Below, one piece after another: positions 16,617 through 27,472 of a stretch of DNA of 64,000 nucleotides. A model generated the notes under the pieces. The model was not told the origin of the DNA. It saw only the letters and a list, made by a program, of their open reading frames with translations, and made no database searches. The position numbers were made by a program, and so were the translations under genes. Source of the stretch: Allokutzneria sp. NRRL B-24872 (GTDB taxonomy: Bacteria; Actinomycetota; Actinomycetes; Mycobacteriales; Pseudonocardiaceae); the NCBI RefSeq assembly GCF_002155965.1, contig NZ_MUMH01000018.1:62001-126000 (forward strand), given 5' to 3'. Within the stretch, counting starts at the first letter, position 1. The number at the start of each line of letters is the position of its first letter.

Positions 16617-17585
16617 ATGACCACCTCCAAGCCCAAGCGCGTGCTGCTGGCAAACCCCCGTGGCTACTGCGCAGGCGTGGACCGAGCAGTGATCACCGTC
16701 GAGAAGGCGCTGGAGACCTACGGCGCCCCGGTCTACGTCCGCAAGGAGATCGTCCACAACAAGTACGTGGTCGAGACCCTGCGCGACCGCGGTGCGATCT
16801 TCGTGGACGAGACCGACGAGGTGCCCGAGGGCGCGCTCGTCGTCTTCTCCGCGCACGGCGTCTCACCCGCCGTCCACGAGCAGGCCGCCGACCGCAACCT
16901 GCGCACCATCGACGCCACCTGCCCGCTGGTGACCAAGGTGCACAACGAGGCTCGCCGCTTCGCCAGGGACGACTACGACATCCTGCTCATCGGTCACGAG
17001 GGGCACGAGGAGGTCGAGGGCACCGCTGGTGAGGCCCCCGACCACGTGCAGCTCGTCGACACCGCCGAGGACGCCGACAAGGTCGAGGTCCGCGACCCGT
17101 CCAAGGTGGTCTGGCTGTCCCAGACGACGCTGAGCGTCGACGAGACGATGGTCCGGGTGAAGCAGCTGCGCGAGCGCTTCCCCGAGATGCAGGACCCGCC
17201 CAGCGACGACATCTGCTACGCCACCTCCAACCGCCAGGTCGCGGTGAAGACCATGGCGCCGGACTGCGACCTCGTGCTCGTCGTCGGCTCGAAGAACTCG
17301 TCGAACTCGGTGCGCCTCGTCGAGGTCGCGCTGCAGTACGGCGCCAAGGCCTCCTACCTCATCGACTACGCCAAGGAGGTCGACCTGTCCTGGCTGGATG
17401 GCGTCGGCACCATCGGCGTGACCAGCGGCGCGTCCGTGCCGGACATCCTGGTGATGGACCTGCTGGCGATGCTGGAGAAGCGCGGCTGGGAGGACGTGGA
17501 GCTGGTGACCACCGCCAACGAGCGGATCACCTTCCAGCTCCCGCGCGAGCTGAAGCGCGACCTCAAGCAGGTCGCCAACTCCTGA
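16617..17585 (+). CDS. ispH: 4-hydroxy-3-methylbut-2-enyl diphosphate reductase
   Basis: A 322-residue iron-sulfur enzyme that makes IPP and DMAPP from HMBPP in the last step of the MEP isoprenoid pathway. The three cluster Cys are in [12 protein letters not shown] (C18), [11 protein letters not shown] (near 102) and [11 protein letters not shown] (near 202). The acid/substrate motif [13 protein letters not shown] and [10 protein letters not shown] are intact. The ATG at 16617 is well placed. Divergent from the xse operon, it matches Rv1110 (lytB2). It is followed by a strong terminator and is monocistronic. Confidence 0.96.
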   Translation: MTTSKPKRVLLANPRGYCAGVDRAVITVEKALETYGAPVYVRKEIVHNKYVVETLRDRGAIFVDETDEVPEGALVVFSAHGVSPAVHEQAADRNLRTIDATCPLVTKVHNEARRFARDDYDILLIGHEGHEEVEGTAGEAPDHVQLVDTAEDADKVEVRDPSKVVWLSQTTLSVDETMVRVKQLRERFPEMQDPPSDDICYATSNRQVAVKTMAPDCDLVLVVGSKNSSNSVRLVEVALQYGAKASYLIDYAKEVDLSWLDGVGTIGVTSGASVPDILVMDLLAMLEKRGWEDVELVTTANERITFQLPRELKRDLKQVANS

Positions 17586-17611
17586 GTCCGGCCAACGCGT
17601 CCGAACCAACG

Positions 17612-17644
17612 CACGAGCCCGGTGACACCGTCACCGGGCTCGTG
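17612..17644. terminator. Terminator after ispH
   Basis: A perfect 14-bp stem, CACGAGCCCGGTGA with TCACCGGGCTCGTG, and a 5-nt loop, 27 bp past the ispH stop. It may also serve the convergent DUF6542 gene, whose stop is 49 bp away. Confidence 0.85.
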
Positions 17645-17675
17645 TCGTTCTGTGGGGTGTCGTTCTGTGGGGTGT
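17642..17675. repeat. 15-bp tandem repeat next to the ispH terminator
   Basis: GTGTCGTTCTGTGGG occurs twice in direct succession (17643-17672), followed by a partial third copy. It is non-coding, just beyond the DUF6542 stop codon. Confidence 0.5.
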
Positions 17676-17692
17676 CGCGCCGCGCGCAGGCC

Positions 17693-18610
17693 TCAGTAGC
17701 CGTCGTCCCGGCGAGGACGCCGCTCAGGCGGCTGCTGACTCGGTCGCTGGGGCCGCCCGCCCGGTCCCGGGCGCGGCGGTTGCTGGCGCGGGGGCGGCTG
17801 CTGTCCCTGACCCGGCTTCTGCCTTGGACTCTGTTCCTGACCTTGCCGCCCCTGACCCTGCGCGGGACGCGGAGCCCGCGACGGCGGCTGCTGCCGCGCG
17901 CCACGCGGGTCCTGCTGCCCGCGCGCGGGCCTTCCCGCTCGATCGGCTTCGCCTCGCTCGCGCGCGCCCGGGCGCGGCCGGTCCGCCTGCGGCGGCCGCT
18001 GAGCCCGCTCGCGCGGCGCGCGCTCACCGCCTCGTCCGCGGTCGTCCCTCCCGCGCTCCTCGCGCCCGCCACGGCCGTCGACGTGGCCGTCGTCGAAGCG
18101 GTCCTCGCGCCGCTCGTCCCGCGTCGCCCTCCCAGAGGGCCGAGACGGACGCCTCGCCTCCGGCTCGCCCACGTCCTCGGCGGGCCGACGCTGGTTGAAC
18201 ATGCGGACCACGCCGATGCCGACGGTGACCGCGGTGGTCAGCGCCATCGTCGGGAACGACTCGATGAGCGGCTTGCCGATGCTCAGCGCCTTGCCGGACA
18301 GCCCTTCGCCGCCCGCGCCGGAGAGCAGCACCACGATCGGCACCACGCCCACCATGACCAGGGGCGGCTGGACCATCGGACCGAAGATCGCGATCCGCTG
18401 CACCATCGCCACGGCGGCCACGCAGCTGAGAAAGAAGAACGCCGAGAACAGGAAACCGTCCGGGCCAGCGATGAACGCGATGACCGCCGAGACACCGGCG
18501 GCGAGCCCCGCAGCGGCCCACCACGGTATGCCGTTGTCGCTGAAGGCGGAGCGCAGCGCCCAACGCGGGTCTGGCCCGACGTCGCTTCGACGGTCGCGTG
18601 TGGCGGTCAC
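17693..18610 (-). CDS. DUF6542-like membrane protein with Arg/Pro/Gln-rich tail
   Basis: A protein of about 305 residues from a GTG at 18610 (VTATRDRRSDVGPD); the start is tentative because no clear Shine-Dalgarno is present. The first 150 residues hold four hydrophobic segments (WWAAAGLAAGVSAVIAFIAG, FLFSAFFFLSCVAAVAMV, VMVGVVPIVVLLSGAG, ALTTAVTVGIGVVRMF), as in the DUF6542 family found between ispH and ychF in actinobacteria. The C-terminal half is disordered and extremely rich in Arg, Pro, Gly and Gln (RQGQEQSPRQKPGQGQQPPP) and probably cytoplasmic. A nucleic-acid or polyanion contact is conceivable but unproven. Confidence 0.75.
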   Translation of the reverse strand: MTATRDRRSDVGPDPRWALRSAFSDNGIPWWAAAGLAAGVSAVIAFIAGPDGFLFSAFFFLSCVAAVAMVQRIAIFGPMVQPPLVMVGVVPIVVLLSGAGGEGLSGKALSIGKPLIESFPTMALTTAVTVGIGVVRMFNQRRPAEDVGEPEARRPSRPSGRATRDERREDRFDDGHVDGRGGREERGRDDRGRGGERAPRERAQRPPQADRPRPGARERGEADRAGRPARGQQDPRGARQQPPSRAPRPAQGQGRQGQEQSPRQKPGQGQQPPPRQQPPRPGPGGRPQRPSQQPPERRPRRDDGY

Positions 18611-18789
18611 CCGTTCCACGTTAGTCCGTGCGGAGTCAACGTCCGCAGCATGGAGTGACGTGGATGGCTTGACCACCCCACTGGAACGCCATTCACCAGC
18701 GGTATTTCAGGAAACGTGAAGACCGCCTCCGCAATTCGACGTGTCCGGACTTACCCGAAACGGTGATCCGGGCCGTCTCGGTTGCCCGG

Positions 18790-19797
18790 TCAGCGTTCGT
18801 CGTCGATCACCCCCTGCCCGTCGAGCCGCTTCCCGCCGACCGCACTGGCCCGATCTCCAACCTGACCGCCGACCTCACCGTTGCCCGAACCGGAGAGCTC
18901 CTCGGAGTGCCGAACGGCCGGGATCGGCGTCGGACTGGCCGCGGCCTCGGTCAACGGCTGCGCCGAACCCCTGAAGCTGTCCAGCGCGTCCAGTTCGCGG
19001 CGCCGGGCCGACAGGAATCGCTGGAGGTGGGTGCTCGACAGGTTGGCCGCCTCCACCGCGTTGCTCGCCGACCGGTGCGCGCGGGCCGCCTGCGCGCGCA
19101 CGTTCTCCATGTCCTCGACCAGCGTCCGCTCGGTCGCGGCGAACAGCGCCGCCGAGGCCAGGACGGCGAAACCCGTTGGGCCGCAGAGGAAAATCCGTCG
19201 GTCGAGCAGCCAGCGCAGCAGGTTCGGGTCGGTGTCCAGCGCCGCGACCACCGCCGCGTCCGACGGCACGAACATGATCGTCCCGTAGATCGCGTCGGCC
19301 CACCGCTGATAGCCCTTGCCCGCGAGGTCCGCCGCCCTGGACCGGATGTTGCGCACGTGCACCCGGAGTGCGTCGGCCCGCTCGGTGGCGTCGTCGGTCT
19401 CCACCGCCTCGGCCCAGCAGGCCATGCTGGCCTTGGCGTCGACCGGCACCCTGCGGTCGCCGCCGACCAGCAGCAACAGGTCCGGTTTCGCCGAACCGCC
19501 GCCCGCGAGGTCGGTCTGCAGCGTGAAGTGCAGGCCCTCGCGCAGTCCCAGCGCCCGCGCGGTCTCCACCAGCACCTGCTCGCCGAGTTCGCCCCTGCCG
19601 GTGACCGAGGAGAAGGCCACCTCGTACCTGTGCAGGGCGGCCTGCTGCTCCCTGCCCCTGCCGCGTTCGGTCTCCACCATGGCCATCGCCATGTCGGTGC
19701 GCCGCACGCCGTCGGTGTAGAGGCGCCACAGCATGAACAACGCGCCGGCCATCAGCAGGGCCAGCACGGCGAGAGCGGTGATCACAACGGAGGTCAC
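18790..19797 (-). CDS. rmuC: RmuC-family DNA recombination protein (short form)
   Basis: A 335-residue protein from the GTG at 19797, with GGAGG nearby. One N-terminal membrane helix (VVITALAVLALLMAGALFML) is followed by a short helical region and the RmuC nuclease-like core: HFTLQTDLAGGGSAKPDLLL, VPVDAKASMACWAEAV, YQRWADAIYGTIMFVPSDAA, and a C-terminal helical region. RmuC proteins resemble PD-(D/E)xK nucleases and limit DNA inversions or rearrangements. The long coiled coil of the E. coli protein (about 475 residues) is missing, as in other actinobacterial versions. It is divergent from sbcD. The tail (SGSGNGEVGGQVGDRASAVG) is low complexity. Confidence 0.85.
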   Translation of the reverse strand: MTSVVITALAVLALLMAGALFMLWRLYTDGVRRTDMAMAMVETERGRGREQQAALHRYEVAFSSVTGRGELGEQVLVETARALGLREGLHFTLQTDLAGGGSAKPDLLLLVGGDRRVPVDAKASMACWAEAVETDDATERADALRVHVRNIRSRAADLAGKGYQRWADAIYGTIMFVPSDAAVVAALDTDPNLLRWLLDRRIFLCGPTGFAVLASAALFAATERTLVEDMENVRAQAARAHRSASNAVEAANLSSTHLQRFLSARRRELDALDSFRGSAQPLTEAAASPTPIPAVRHSEELSGSGNGEVGGQVGDRASAVGGKRLDGQGVIDDER

Positions 19798-20072
19798 ATG
19801 GCGATGATGTACCGCCGCCCCGACAAAGTGGAGCTGGGGTGGGCCCTGGGTGGAATTCGCTTCACCCCGTCCAGACAACTTCGCCGGTCGCGAAGTGCCG
19901 TCAGAGCACCGTTCCGGAGACATGCGGTGGCCCCTGACCGGGCGAAAAGCGCACTACGCGAACAAAACGCGGATCGCGGCCGACCGAACCCGGTGAAGCG
20001 ATTTTCACCCAGGCCGCGACTTGCCCTTGGCGTTGCCGGGAATTCCCGGCGACTGTGTCTACCGTGATCGCC

Positions 20073-21224
20073 ATGCGAGTGCTGCACACCTCCGACTGGC
20101 ACGTCGGCCGCACCTTCCACGGGAGGGATCTGCTGGCCGACCAGACCGCCGTGCTCACGGGTCTCGCCGACCTCGTGGCCGCGGAGCGGGTCGACGTCGC
20201 CGTGGTGGCCGGTGACCTCTACGACCGCGCCGTGCCCTCGGCGGAGGCGGTCGAGACGTGCGTGCTGGCGCTGCGCTCGCTGCGCGAGGCGGGTGCGCAG
20301 ATCGTGATCACCTCCGGGAACCACGACTCCGCGCCGAGGATGGGGGCCTTCGCCGAGTTCGCCGCCGCGGGCGGGCTCCACCTGCGCACCAGGATCTCCT
20401 CGCTGCACCAACCCGTTCTGCTCGCCGACGAGCACGGACCCGTTGCGTTCTACGGCATTCCCTACCTCGACCCCGACCCGGCGCGCAGGGCGCTCGGCAT
20501 GACGGAGGGGCGAGGACACACCGCGGTGCTCACGGAGGCGATGCGCCGTGTCCGCGAGGACCTGCGAGAGCGCGCGTCCGGAACGCGGTCGGTGGTGGTC
20601 GCGCACGCCTTCGTCACGGGCGGAGCGGGCAGCGATTCCGAGCGCAAGATCGCGGTCGGTGGCGTCGAACAGGTTCCCGGTGCCGTCTTCGACGGGGTCG
20701 ACTACGTCGCGTTGGGGCACCTGCACGGACCACAGGTGCTCGCCGAACACCTCCGCTACTCGGGGAGCCCGCTCGCGTACTCGTTCTCCGAGATGCGGCA
20801 ACGCAAATCGGTGTGGTTGGTCGATCTGGACGCCTCGGGACTGGCCGAGGTGCGGCGCGTCTACCTCCCGGCACCGCGCGGGCTGGCCACGGTCTCCGGC
20901 GAGATCGAGGACCTCCTCGCCGATCCCGCGCACGCGGAGCTCGAGGACAAGTACCTGTCCGTGGTGCTCACCGATCGCGTGCGCCCGCTCGACGCGATGA
21001 GGCGGCTGCACCAACGGTTCCCGCACGCCGTGCACATCGACTTCCGTCCGGCGGGGGTGGACGACGCGCCGCTGCGCTACGTGGAGGCGGTGCGCGGGCG
21101 CAGCGATGTCGAGATCTCCCACCGGTTCGTCGACGACTGCCGTGGTGCGGAGCCGAACGAGCGCGAGCGGCGGTTGCTGGACGAAGCGATCGAGTCGGTG
21201 CGGGAAACCGAGGTGCAGGTATGA
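20073..21224 (+). CDS. sbcD: Exonuclease subunit SbcD
   Basis: A 383-residue Mre11-type nuclease that, with SbcC, cleaves DNA hairpins and protein-blocked ends. The metallophosphoesterase motifs are complete: LHTSDWHVGRT (D and H), VVAGDLYDRAVPS, ITSGNHDSAPRM, VAHAFV and ALGHLHGPQ. The ATG at 20073 (MRVLHTSDW) gives the usual N-terminus; an upstream GTG would add six residues. The stop overlaps the sbcC start (ATGA), so the subunits are made in a coupled way. Confidence 0.95.
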   Translation: MRVLHTSDWHVGRTFHGRDLLADQTAVLTGLADLVAAERVDVAVVAGDLYDRAVPSAEAVETCVLALRSLREAGAQIVITSGNHDSAPRMGAFAEFAAAGGLHLRTRISSLHQPVLLADEHGPVAFYGIPYLDPDPARRALGMTEGRGHTAVLTEAMRRVREDLRERASGTRSVVVAHAFVTGGAGSDSERKIAVGGVEQVPGAVFDGVDYVALGHLHGPQVLAEHLRYSGSPLAYSFSEMRQRKSVWLVDLDASGLAEVRRVYLPAPRGLATVSGEIEDLLADPAHAELEDKYLSVVLTDRVRPLDAMRRLHQRFPHAVHIDFRPAGVDDAPLRYVEAVRGRSDVEISHRFVDDCRGAEPNERERRLLDEAIESVRETEVQV

Positions 21225-24172
21225 GGCTGCACAGGCTCGACATCACCGCGTTCGGTCCCTACCCGGGGCGCGAGGAGGTCGACTTCGACGCGCTGGGTGG
21301 GGACGGATTGTTCCTGCTGCACGGGGAAACCGGCGCAGGGAAGACGACGGTCCTGGACGCGGTGGCGTTCGCGCTGTTCGGCAGGGTTCCCGGCGCGCGC
21401 GATGAGGCGAAGCGGCTGCGGTGCGACTACGCCGAGCGGGACACACCGACCGAGGTCGTGCTCGACTTCAGCGTGCAGGGCCACCGCCTCCGGATCACCA
21501 GGAGCCCGGAGTACGTCCGCCCCAAGCGCCGTGGCGGCGGTGAGACGACGCAGAACGCCAAAGCGTCGCTGACCTGGCTGAGCGATGCCCCGCCCGGGCA
21601 CACCAGCGAGGGCGTCACCCGGATCGACGAGGTGGCCAGGACGGTCCAGCGACTGCTCGGGATGAGCGCCGAGCAGTTCTTCCAGGTCGTGCTGCTGCCG
21701 CAGGGAGATTTCGCCCGTTTCCTCCGCGCGGACACCTCTGAGCGGGAGAAGCTGCTGGAGCGGCTGTTCAGCACCGAGCGGTTCCGCGAGGTGGAGCTGT
21801 GGTTCATGGAGCACCGCAGGGAAGCCGGTCGCAAGCTCGAAGAGCGGCAGCAGGGTGCGCGGATGCTCGTCGCACGCATCGCGCAGGCCGCGGGGACTGA
21901 GTTCTCCGAGGACGAGGAGGGCTGGCTCGACGGGCTCATCTCGTCCTGCACGGCCGTTGTCGAGCAGGCAGCGGAGAAGGAGCGCGAGACGAAGCGCGTG
22001 CACGGGCTCGCCGACGCCGAACTCGTGCGCCGCCGCGAGCTGGCCGACCGGGTGCGGCGAGTGCGCGTCGCAACAGCTGAACTGTCCACTGTGGACGAGA
22101 TGCGTGCGGAGAAGCGGACGTGGGCCTTGGCGTTGACCGCGGCGCGGAAGGCGGTTCCGGTCCGCGAGGCGCACGTGGTGCTCACCGGGGTCGAAGCCGA
22201 GCTGCTGCGAGCGCGAGCCGCGGTGGAACGAGCTGCGGCGAGGGTCGGCGACGAGGGCAGCTCGGTGGAGCAGCTGCGGTCCAGGGCCGCAGAGGCCCAG
22301 GAACTCGCCGGTCAGCTCGCCGAACTCGCTGCGGAAGCCCAGCAGCAGCACCACGACCGCGTGCGCTTGGTGCAGGTGGAACGGGAGCTGGAGACGTTCC
22401 GCAGGCGGGTCAAGGAACTCGACGAGATCGTCAGCGCACTGCCGGAGAGGATCACCGGCTGCCGGGCCGCCGTCGACCAGGCGAAGGCCTCGGCGCTGCG
22501 GCTGGATGACCTTGTCGGGCAGCGGGACCAGCTGCGATCACTGGTGCGCGACGCGGAGGCGCTACCCCAGGCCGCGAGCGTCCACGAACGTGTCGCCACG
22601 GCGTTCCGAGGCGCCGTTGACGAGCACCAGAACGCCAGGGAACTCCTGCTCGACCTGCGGCAACGCCGGCTGCACGGCATCGCCGCGGAGCTGGCTGAAG
22701 GGCTCGCGGAAGGGCAGCCATGTCCCGTGTGCGGTGGCGAGGAGCACCCCTCGCTCGCGAGTCGCACGGCGGAGCGCGTCACCGAATCGGACGAGCGTCG
22801 AGCGGAAAGCGTTGAACAGCAAGCACTTCGTCGTCGTGACATGGCCAGCGAGGCGCTGCGCGAGGCCGAACGGACTGTCGCGGCGCTCCGGGAACGGCTC
22901 GACGGTCGCAGTGCCGACGAGCTGAAGAAACTGCTGGGCGAAGTCGACGCGCAGCACAGGACGGCCAACGCCGCTGCTGCCGCTGTGCGCACTCGGACGG
23001 CGGAGCTGCACCAACTGGAGGCCAAGCTCGACCAGTCGCGCAGCGAGCACGGCGAGGCTGACCGGTCGGTGGCGGTTCGCACGACGGAGCAAGCAGCACT
23101 GACCGAGGCGATCGAGCGTCGCGCGGTGCGGCTGGAGGAGGCGCGTGGCGACCACCCTGATGTGTCGGCGAGGCGAGCGTGGCTTCTCGACGCCGCAAAG
23201 GCCCTGACCGCACTCGTCGACGCGCGCCGGGCATTCGCGGACTCCGAGGACCGCGCTGACCGCCAGCGCGCGGCCGTGCTGGCCGCCGTCGCTGAAGCGG
23301 GATTCGACAACCTCGACGCGGCCTTGGACGCTGTGGTGAAGGAAGCCGAGCGAGAGCGGCTGGAGCGAGGCATCCGCGACCTCGACCGCAGAGAGGCGGC
23401 CGCGAGATCGGTGCTGGCGGAGCCCGAACTCTCCGACATCGACCCCGGTGCCTCGGTGGACGTGGCCGAAGCCGAAGCTGCCGCACGGGAGGCGAGCGCT
23501 GTCGCTTCGGCTGCGCTCAGCGAGGTGAACGCGGCGCGGCGGCGCAGGGACGACGTGGTCGGCCTTGGCCGCGAACTCCGCGCGGCCTGGGCCGTGCTCG
23601 CGCCGTTGGAGGCCGAGTTCGCCGAGCTGAACGCCCTGACCGACGTGGTCAACGGTCGTGGGCAGAACACCAGGAAGATGTCGTTGCGCTCCTACGTCCT
23701 CGCCGCCCGGCTGGAGGAGGTCGCGGTCGCGGCCACCGAACGCCTGCAACGGATGAGCCAGGGGCGCTACTCCTTCGTCCACTCCGATGCCGCAGGGGCT
23801 CGGGGCACGCGCGGCGGTCTCGGGCTCGACGTGCTGGACGGCTACTCCGGGCGGACGAGGCCCGCGAAGACGCTCTCCGGCGGGGAGTCCTTCCTGGCCT
23901 CGCTCGCCCTCGCGCTGGGCCTCGCCGACGTCGTCGCGGCGGAGACCGGTGGCGCGCTGCTCGACACCCTGTTCGTGGACGAGGGCTTCGGCACCCTCGA
24001 CGCGGACACCCTCGACCTCGTGATGGACACCCTCGACGAACTGCGGGCCGGCGGGCGCGTCGTGGGGTTGGTCTCGCACGTGGAGGAGCTGCGCCAGCGC
24101 ATTCCAACCCGGTTGCGGGTGCGCAAGGCGCGGGACACCACCGGCTCCAGTCTGGAGGTGGTCACCGGCTGA
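21221..24172 (+). CDS. sbcC: Exonuclease/ATPase subunit SbcC
   Basis: A 983-residue Rad50-type SMC-like ATPase. Walker A is LHGETGAGKTTVLDA near residue 37. Two long coiled-coil arms flank a zinc-hook CPVC at residues 501-504, which dimerises with a second hook. The ABC signature TLSGGESFLASLALALGLAD near 885 and Walker B/D-loop DTLFVDEGFGTLD near 920 complete the ATPase. The Q-loop region VVLLPQGDFARFLRA is also typical. It works with SbcD in processing hairpins and double-strand ends. The start ATG overlaps the sbcD stop. Confidence 0.95.
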   Translation: MRLHRLDITAFGPYPGREEVDFDALGGDGLFLLHGETGAGKTTVLDAVAFALFGRVPGARDEAKRLRCDYAERDTPTEVVLDFSVQGHRLRITRSPEYVRPKRRGGGETTQNAKASLTWLSDAPPGHTSEGVTRIDEVARTVQRLLGMSAEQFFQVVLLPQGDFARFLRADTSEREKLLERLFSTERFREVELWFMEHRREAGRKLEERQQGARMLVARIAQAAGTEFSEDEEGWLDGLISSCTAVVEQAAEKERETKRVHGLADAELVRRRELADRVRRVRVATAELSTVDEMRAEKRTWALALTAARKAVPVREAHVVLTGVEAELLRARAAVERAAARVGDEGSSVEQLRSRAAEAQELAGQLAELAAEAQQQHHDRVRLVQVERELETFRRRVKELDEIVSALPERITGCRAAVDQAKASALRLDDLVGQRDQLRSLVRDAEALPQAASVHERVATAFRGAVDEHQNARELLLDLRQRRLHGIAAELAEGLAEGQPCPVCGGEEHPSLASRTAERVTESDERRAESVEQQALRRRDMASEALREAERTVAALRERLDGRSADELKKLLGEVDAQHRTANAAAAAVRTRTAELHQLEAKLDQSRSEHGEADRSVAVRTTEQAALTEAIERRAVRLEEARGDHPDVSARRAWLLDAAKALTALVDARRAFADSEDRADRQRAAVLAAVAEAGFDNLDAALDAVVKEAERERLERGIRDLDRREAAARSVLAEPELSDIDPGASVDVAEAEAAAREASAVASAALSEVNAARRRRDDVVGLGRELRAAWAVLAPLEAEFAELNALTDVVNGRGQNTRKMSLRSYVLAARLEEVAVAATERLQRMSQGRYSFVHSDAAGARGTRGGLGLDVLDGYSGRTRPAKTLSGGESFLASLALALGLADVVAAETGGALLDTLFVDEGFGTLDADTLDLVMDTLDELRAGGRVVGLVSHVEELRQRIPTRLRVRKARDTTGSSLEVVTG

Positions 24173-24178
24173 ACGACG

Positions 24179-24691
24179 TCACCCCAGGTCCTCGTGGTCC
24201 AGCAGCCAGCGCTTGGCCTCGACGCCCCATCGGAAGCCCCCGATCCCACCACCGGTGCGCAAGACTCGGTGGCACGGCACGAACAGCGCGGCGGCGTTGC
24301 GAGCGCACGCGGACGCGGCCGCGCGAACTGCTTGGGGGCGCCCGGCGAGGGCGGCGTAGTCGGCGTAGGTCACCGGCTTGCCCGCGGGCACGGTGCGCAG
24401 GGTGGTCCATGCGTGCTCCATGAACTCTCCACCGCGCTGCCGCACGGGCAATTCGGCTGCCGCGTCCAGCTCACCGGCGTGGTAGTCGCGGATCGCCTTG
24501 GTGACGGCCCCGAGTTCGGCGCGGGGCTTGACCTCGGCCGGGCGCAGGCTCGGCGAGATCACCACGAGCAGGTCGTCGACGGCGCCGGTCCAACCGGAGG
24601 CCAGCACGACACCGTCCTCGGCCGTGATCGCGGTGAACGGTCCGATCGGCGTGTCCACCGTCGCGGAGTGGGCGGTCGTGGCCGTGCTCAT
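24179..24691 (-). CDS. ogt: Methylated-DNA--protein-cysteine methyltransferase
   Basis: A 170-residue suicide repair protein that removes O6-alkyl groups from guanine. The ATG at 24691 has GAGGAG 6 nt upstream. The N-terminal alpha/beta domain precedes the DNA-binding HTH (GKPVTYADYAALAGRPQAVR), the Asn hinge-like region, and the acceptor motif LFVPCHRVLRTGGGIGGF with the active Cys. The family's usual asparagine/arginine-finger segment appears as AVRAAASACARN. It is the second gene of an alkylation-repair operon, overlapping the Ada-AlkA stop (ATGA). Confidence 0.93.
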   Translation of the reverse strand: MSTATTAHSATVDTPIGPFTAITAEDGVVLASGWTGAVDDLLVVISPSLRPAEVKPRAELGAVTKAIRDYHAGELDAAAELPVRQRGGEFMEHAWTTLRTVPAGKPVTYADYAALAGRPQAVRAAASACARNAAALFVPCHRVLRTGGGIGGFRWGVEAKRWLLDHEDLG

Positions 24692-26184
24692 GCGGTTCTC
24701 CTCGAGTTCGGGGCGGACGCGGCCAGCGCGGCGGCGCGCCACAGGTGCATTCCGGCGTAGGACCGCCAGGGACGCCAGGACCTGGCGCGGGTCCGGAGAC
24801 CGTCCACATCGGACGGTAGTCCGAGTGCTCCGGCCCCCTTGCGCATGGCGGTGTCCGTGGCGAGCAGGACGTCCGGCGTGCCGAGGACGCGCATGGCCAC
24901 GTAGTCAGCGGTCCAGCGACCGATGCCGGGCAGTTCCTGGAGTTCGGCGACCAGTTCCTCGTCGTCGCGCCCGATGTGCAGGTCCAGCGATCCGTCGGCG
25001 AGGGCGGCGCAGGCGGCGAGCACCGTCTCGACGCGCTTGCCCGGGCCTGTGAGCACATCGGCGCCGTGCGCGGCGATGGCCTCCGCCGTGGGGAACAGCG
25101 TGGTCAGCTGCCCCTCGGCGGCGGGGAGCGGGGTGCCGAGTGCTCGGGCCAGCGCGGTGACGCTGGTGCGGGCCGAGGCCACGGACACCTGCTGGCCGAG
25201 CAGCGCGCGCACGAGCATTTCGTGCGCGTCCATGGTGCCGGGCACCCGAATCCCGGGTGTCGCGGTCACGAGCGAGCGGAGGGAGGCGTCAGCGGACAGC
25301 ACCTCGTCCACGGCGAGCGGATCGGCGTCCAGGTCGAGCAGCCTGCGGACGCGGGACACGGCCGCGCCCAGATCGCGCACGTCGACGAGGCGCAGGCGGC
25401 AGTGCACGTGGGTCGGGGTGGGCTCCAGCTGCACGGTCGCGGCGCCGTGCGGCAGCGCGATCGCGCGGGAGTAGACACCCGCCTCGACGTGCTCCACGCC
25501 CGGAATCGCCCGTGCGGCGAGGAAAGCCAGCGCGCCCTCGGCGTCCATGGGCGGGCGGAACGGCAGGCGCAGGGTGATCGTCCCGGTCCTCGGCTCGACC
25601 GGGGCGTCCGACCTGCGGCGCTTCTGCGCGCCCGCGCGCAGCACGGACGGTGACGTGGCGAAGACGGCCTGGATGGTCTCGTTGAACTGGCGCACGCTGG
25701 AGAACCCGGCGGCGAAGGCGATGTCGGCGAAGGGCAGCGCCGTCGTCTCGATCAGCGTGCGCGCGGCGTGGGCCCGGTGCGCTCGGGCCAGCGCGAGCGG
25801 TCCCGCGCCCAGTTCGGCGGTGAGCACCCGGGACAGGTGCCGCTCGGAGTAGCCGAGCCTGCGGGCGAGCCCCGGCACGCCCTCGCGCTCGACGACACCG
25901 TCACCGATCAGCCGCATCGCCCTGGACGCGAGGTCGGCGCGCAGGTCCCACTCCGGGGAGCCGGGCACGGCGTCGGGCAGGCAGCGGCGGCAGGCCCGGT
26001 AACCCGAGGACTGGGCGGCCGCCGTTGTCGGGAAGAACTCGACGTTGCGGCGCTTCGGCGTCATCGCCGGGCAGGACGGGCGGCAGTAGATGCCCGTGGT
26101 GCGCACGGCCAGCACGAAGCAGCCGTCGAAGCGGGCGTCGCGGGAGGCGACGGCCCGGTAGGCACGCTCTGAATCGACCAGCAC
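24688..26184 (-). CDS. Ada-type sensor/AlkA DNA-3-methyladenine glycosylase fusion
   Basis: A 498-residue fusion from a GTG at 26184 (VLVDSERAYRAVASRDARFD). The N-terminal Ada zinc domain has the four Cys of GCFVLAV, YCRPSCPA and CRRCLP; one is the methyl-phosphotriester acceptor. Next comes an AraC-type HTH (LARRLGYSERHLSRVLTAEL, DIAFAAGFSSVRQFN). Then comes an AlkA N-domain and the HhH-GPD glycosylase (LLGQQVSVASARTS; ELPGIGRWTADYVAMRV; catalytic Asp in LLATDTAMRKG). It combines sensing of DNA methylation, transcription activation and 3-methyladenine excision, and probably autoregulates the operon with the downstream MGMT. The start has no clear Shine-Dalgarno. It is divergent from ychF. 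Confidence 0.93.
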   Translation of the reverse strand: MLVDSERAYRAVASRDARFDGCFVLAVRTTGIYCRPSCPAMTPKRRNVEFFPTTAAAQSSGYRACRRCLPDAVPGSPEWDLRADLASRAMRLIGDGVVEREGVPGLARRLGYSERHLSRVLTAELGAGPLALARAHRAHAARTLIETTALPFADIAFAAGFSSVRQFNETIQAVFATSPSVLRAGAQKRRRSDAPVEPRTGTITLRLPFRPPMDAEGALAFLAARAIPGVEHVEAGVYSRAIALPHGAATVQLEPTPTHVHCRLRLVDVRDLGAAVSRVRRLLDLDADPLAVDEVLSADASLRSLVTATPGIRVPGTMDAHEMLVRALLGQQVSVASARTSVTALARALGTPLPAAEGQLTTLFPTAEAIAAHGADVLTGPGKRVETVLAACAALADGSLDLHIGRDDEELVAELQELPGIGRWTADYVAMRVLGTPDVLLATDTAMRKGAGALGLPSDVDGLRTRARSWRPWRSYAGMHLWRAAALAASAPNSRRTA

Positions 26185-26311
26185 GGCACCGATGCTGCCA
26201 GCAGCGGCGTGCCTCGGCTGGCGGAAATCCGCCGCGGCGATCACCGGGGGCGCAGGCGTTCTCCCCGCCCGTGGCCGGAGGCGCTCGGGCGGGCACCTAG
26301 ACTCCCCAGAC

Positions 26312-27391
<1,080 letters not shown>

Positions 27392-27472
27392 GCCCTGCCC
27401 TGTCAGTGGTCGAGCTCGCCGATACCGGTGCGGCTGGTGTCGCCGCGCAGGCTGACACCTGCCCTGACGCAG

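Noticed and set aside
17642-17675. CRISPR-like repeat
   Set aside because: Only two and a partial copies, with no spacers and no cas genes in the window.
17563-18072. Minus-strand frame including the repeated NDTPQ tract
   Set aside because: It lies in a different frame from the DUF6542 gene and spans the ispH terminator; the tract is simply the translated 15-bp tandem repeat.
20258-21220. N-terminal extension of SbcC through the sbcD region
   Set aside because: The frame stays open by GC bias, but the true start is the ATG at 21221, where the conserved MRLHRLDITAFGPYPG begins and overlaps the sbcD stop.
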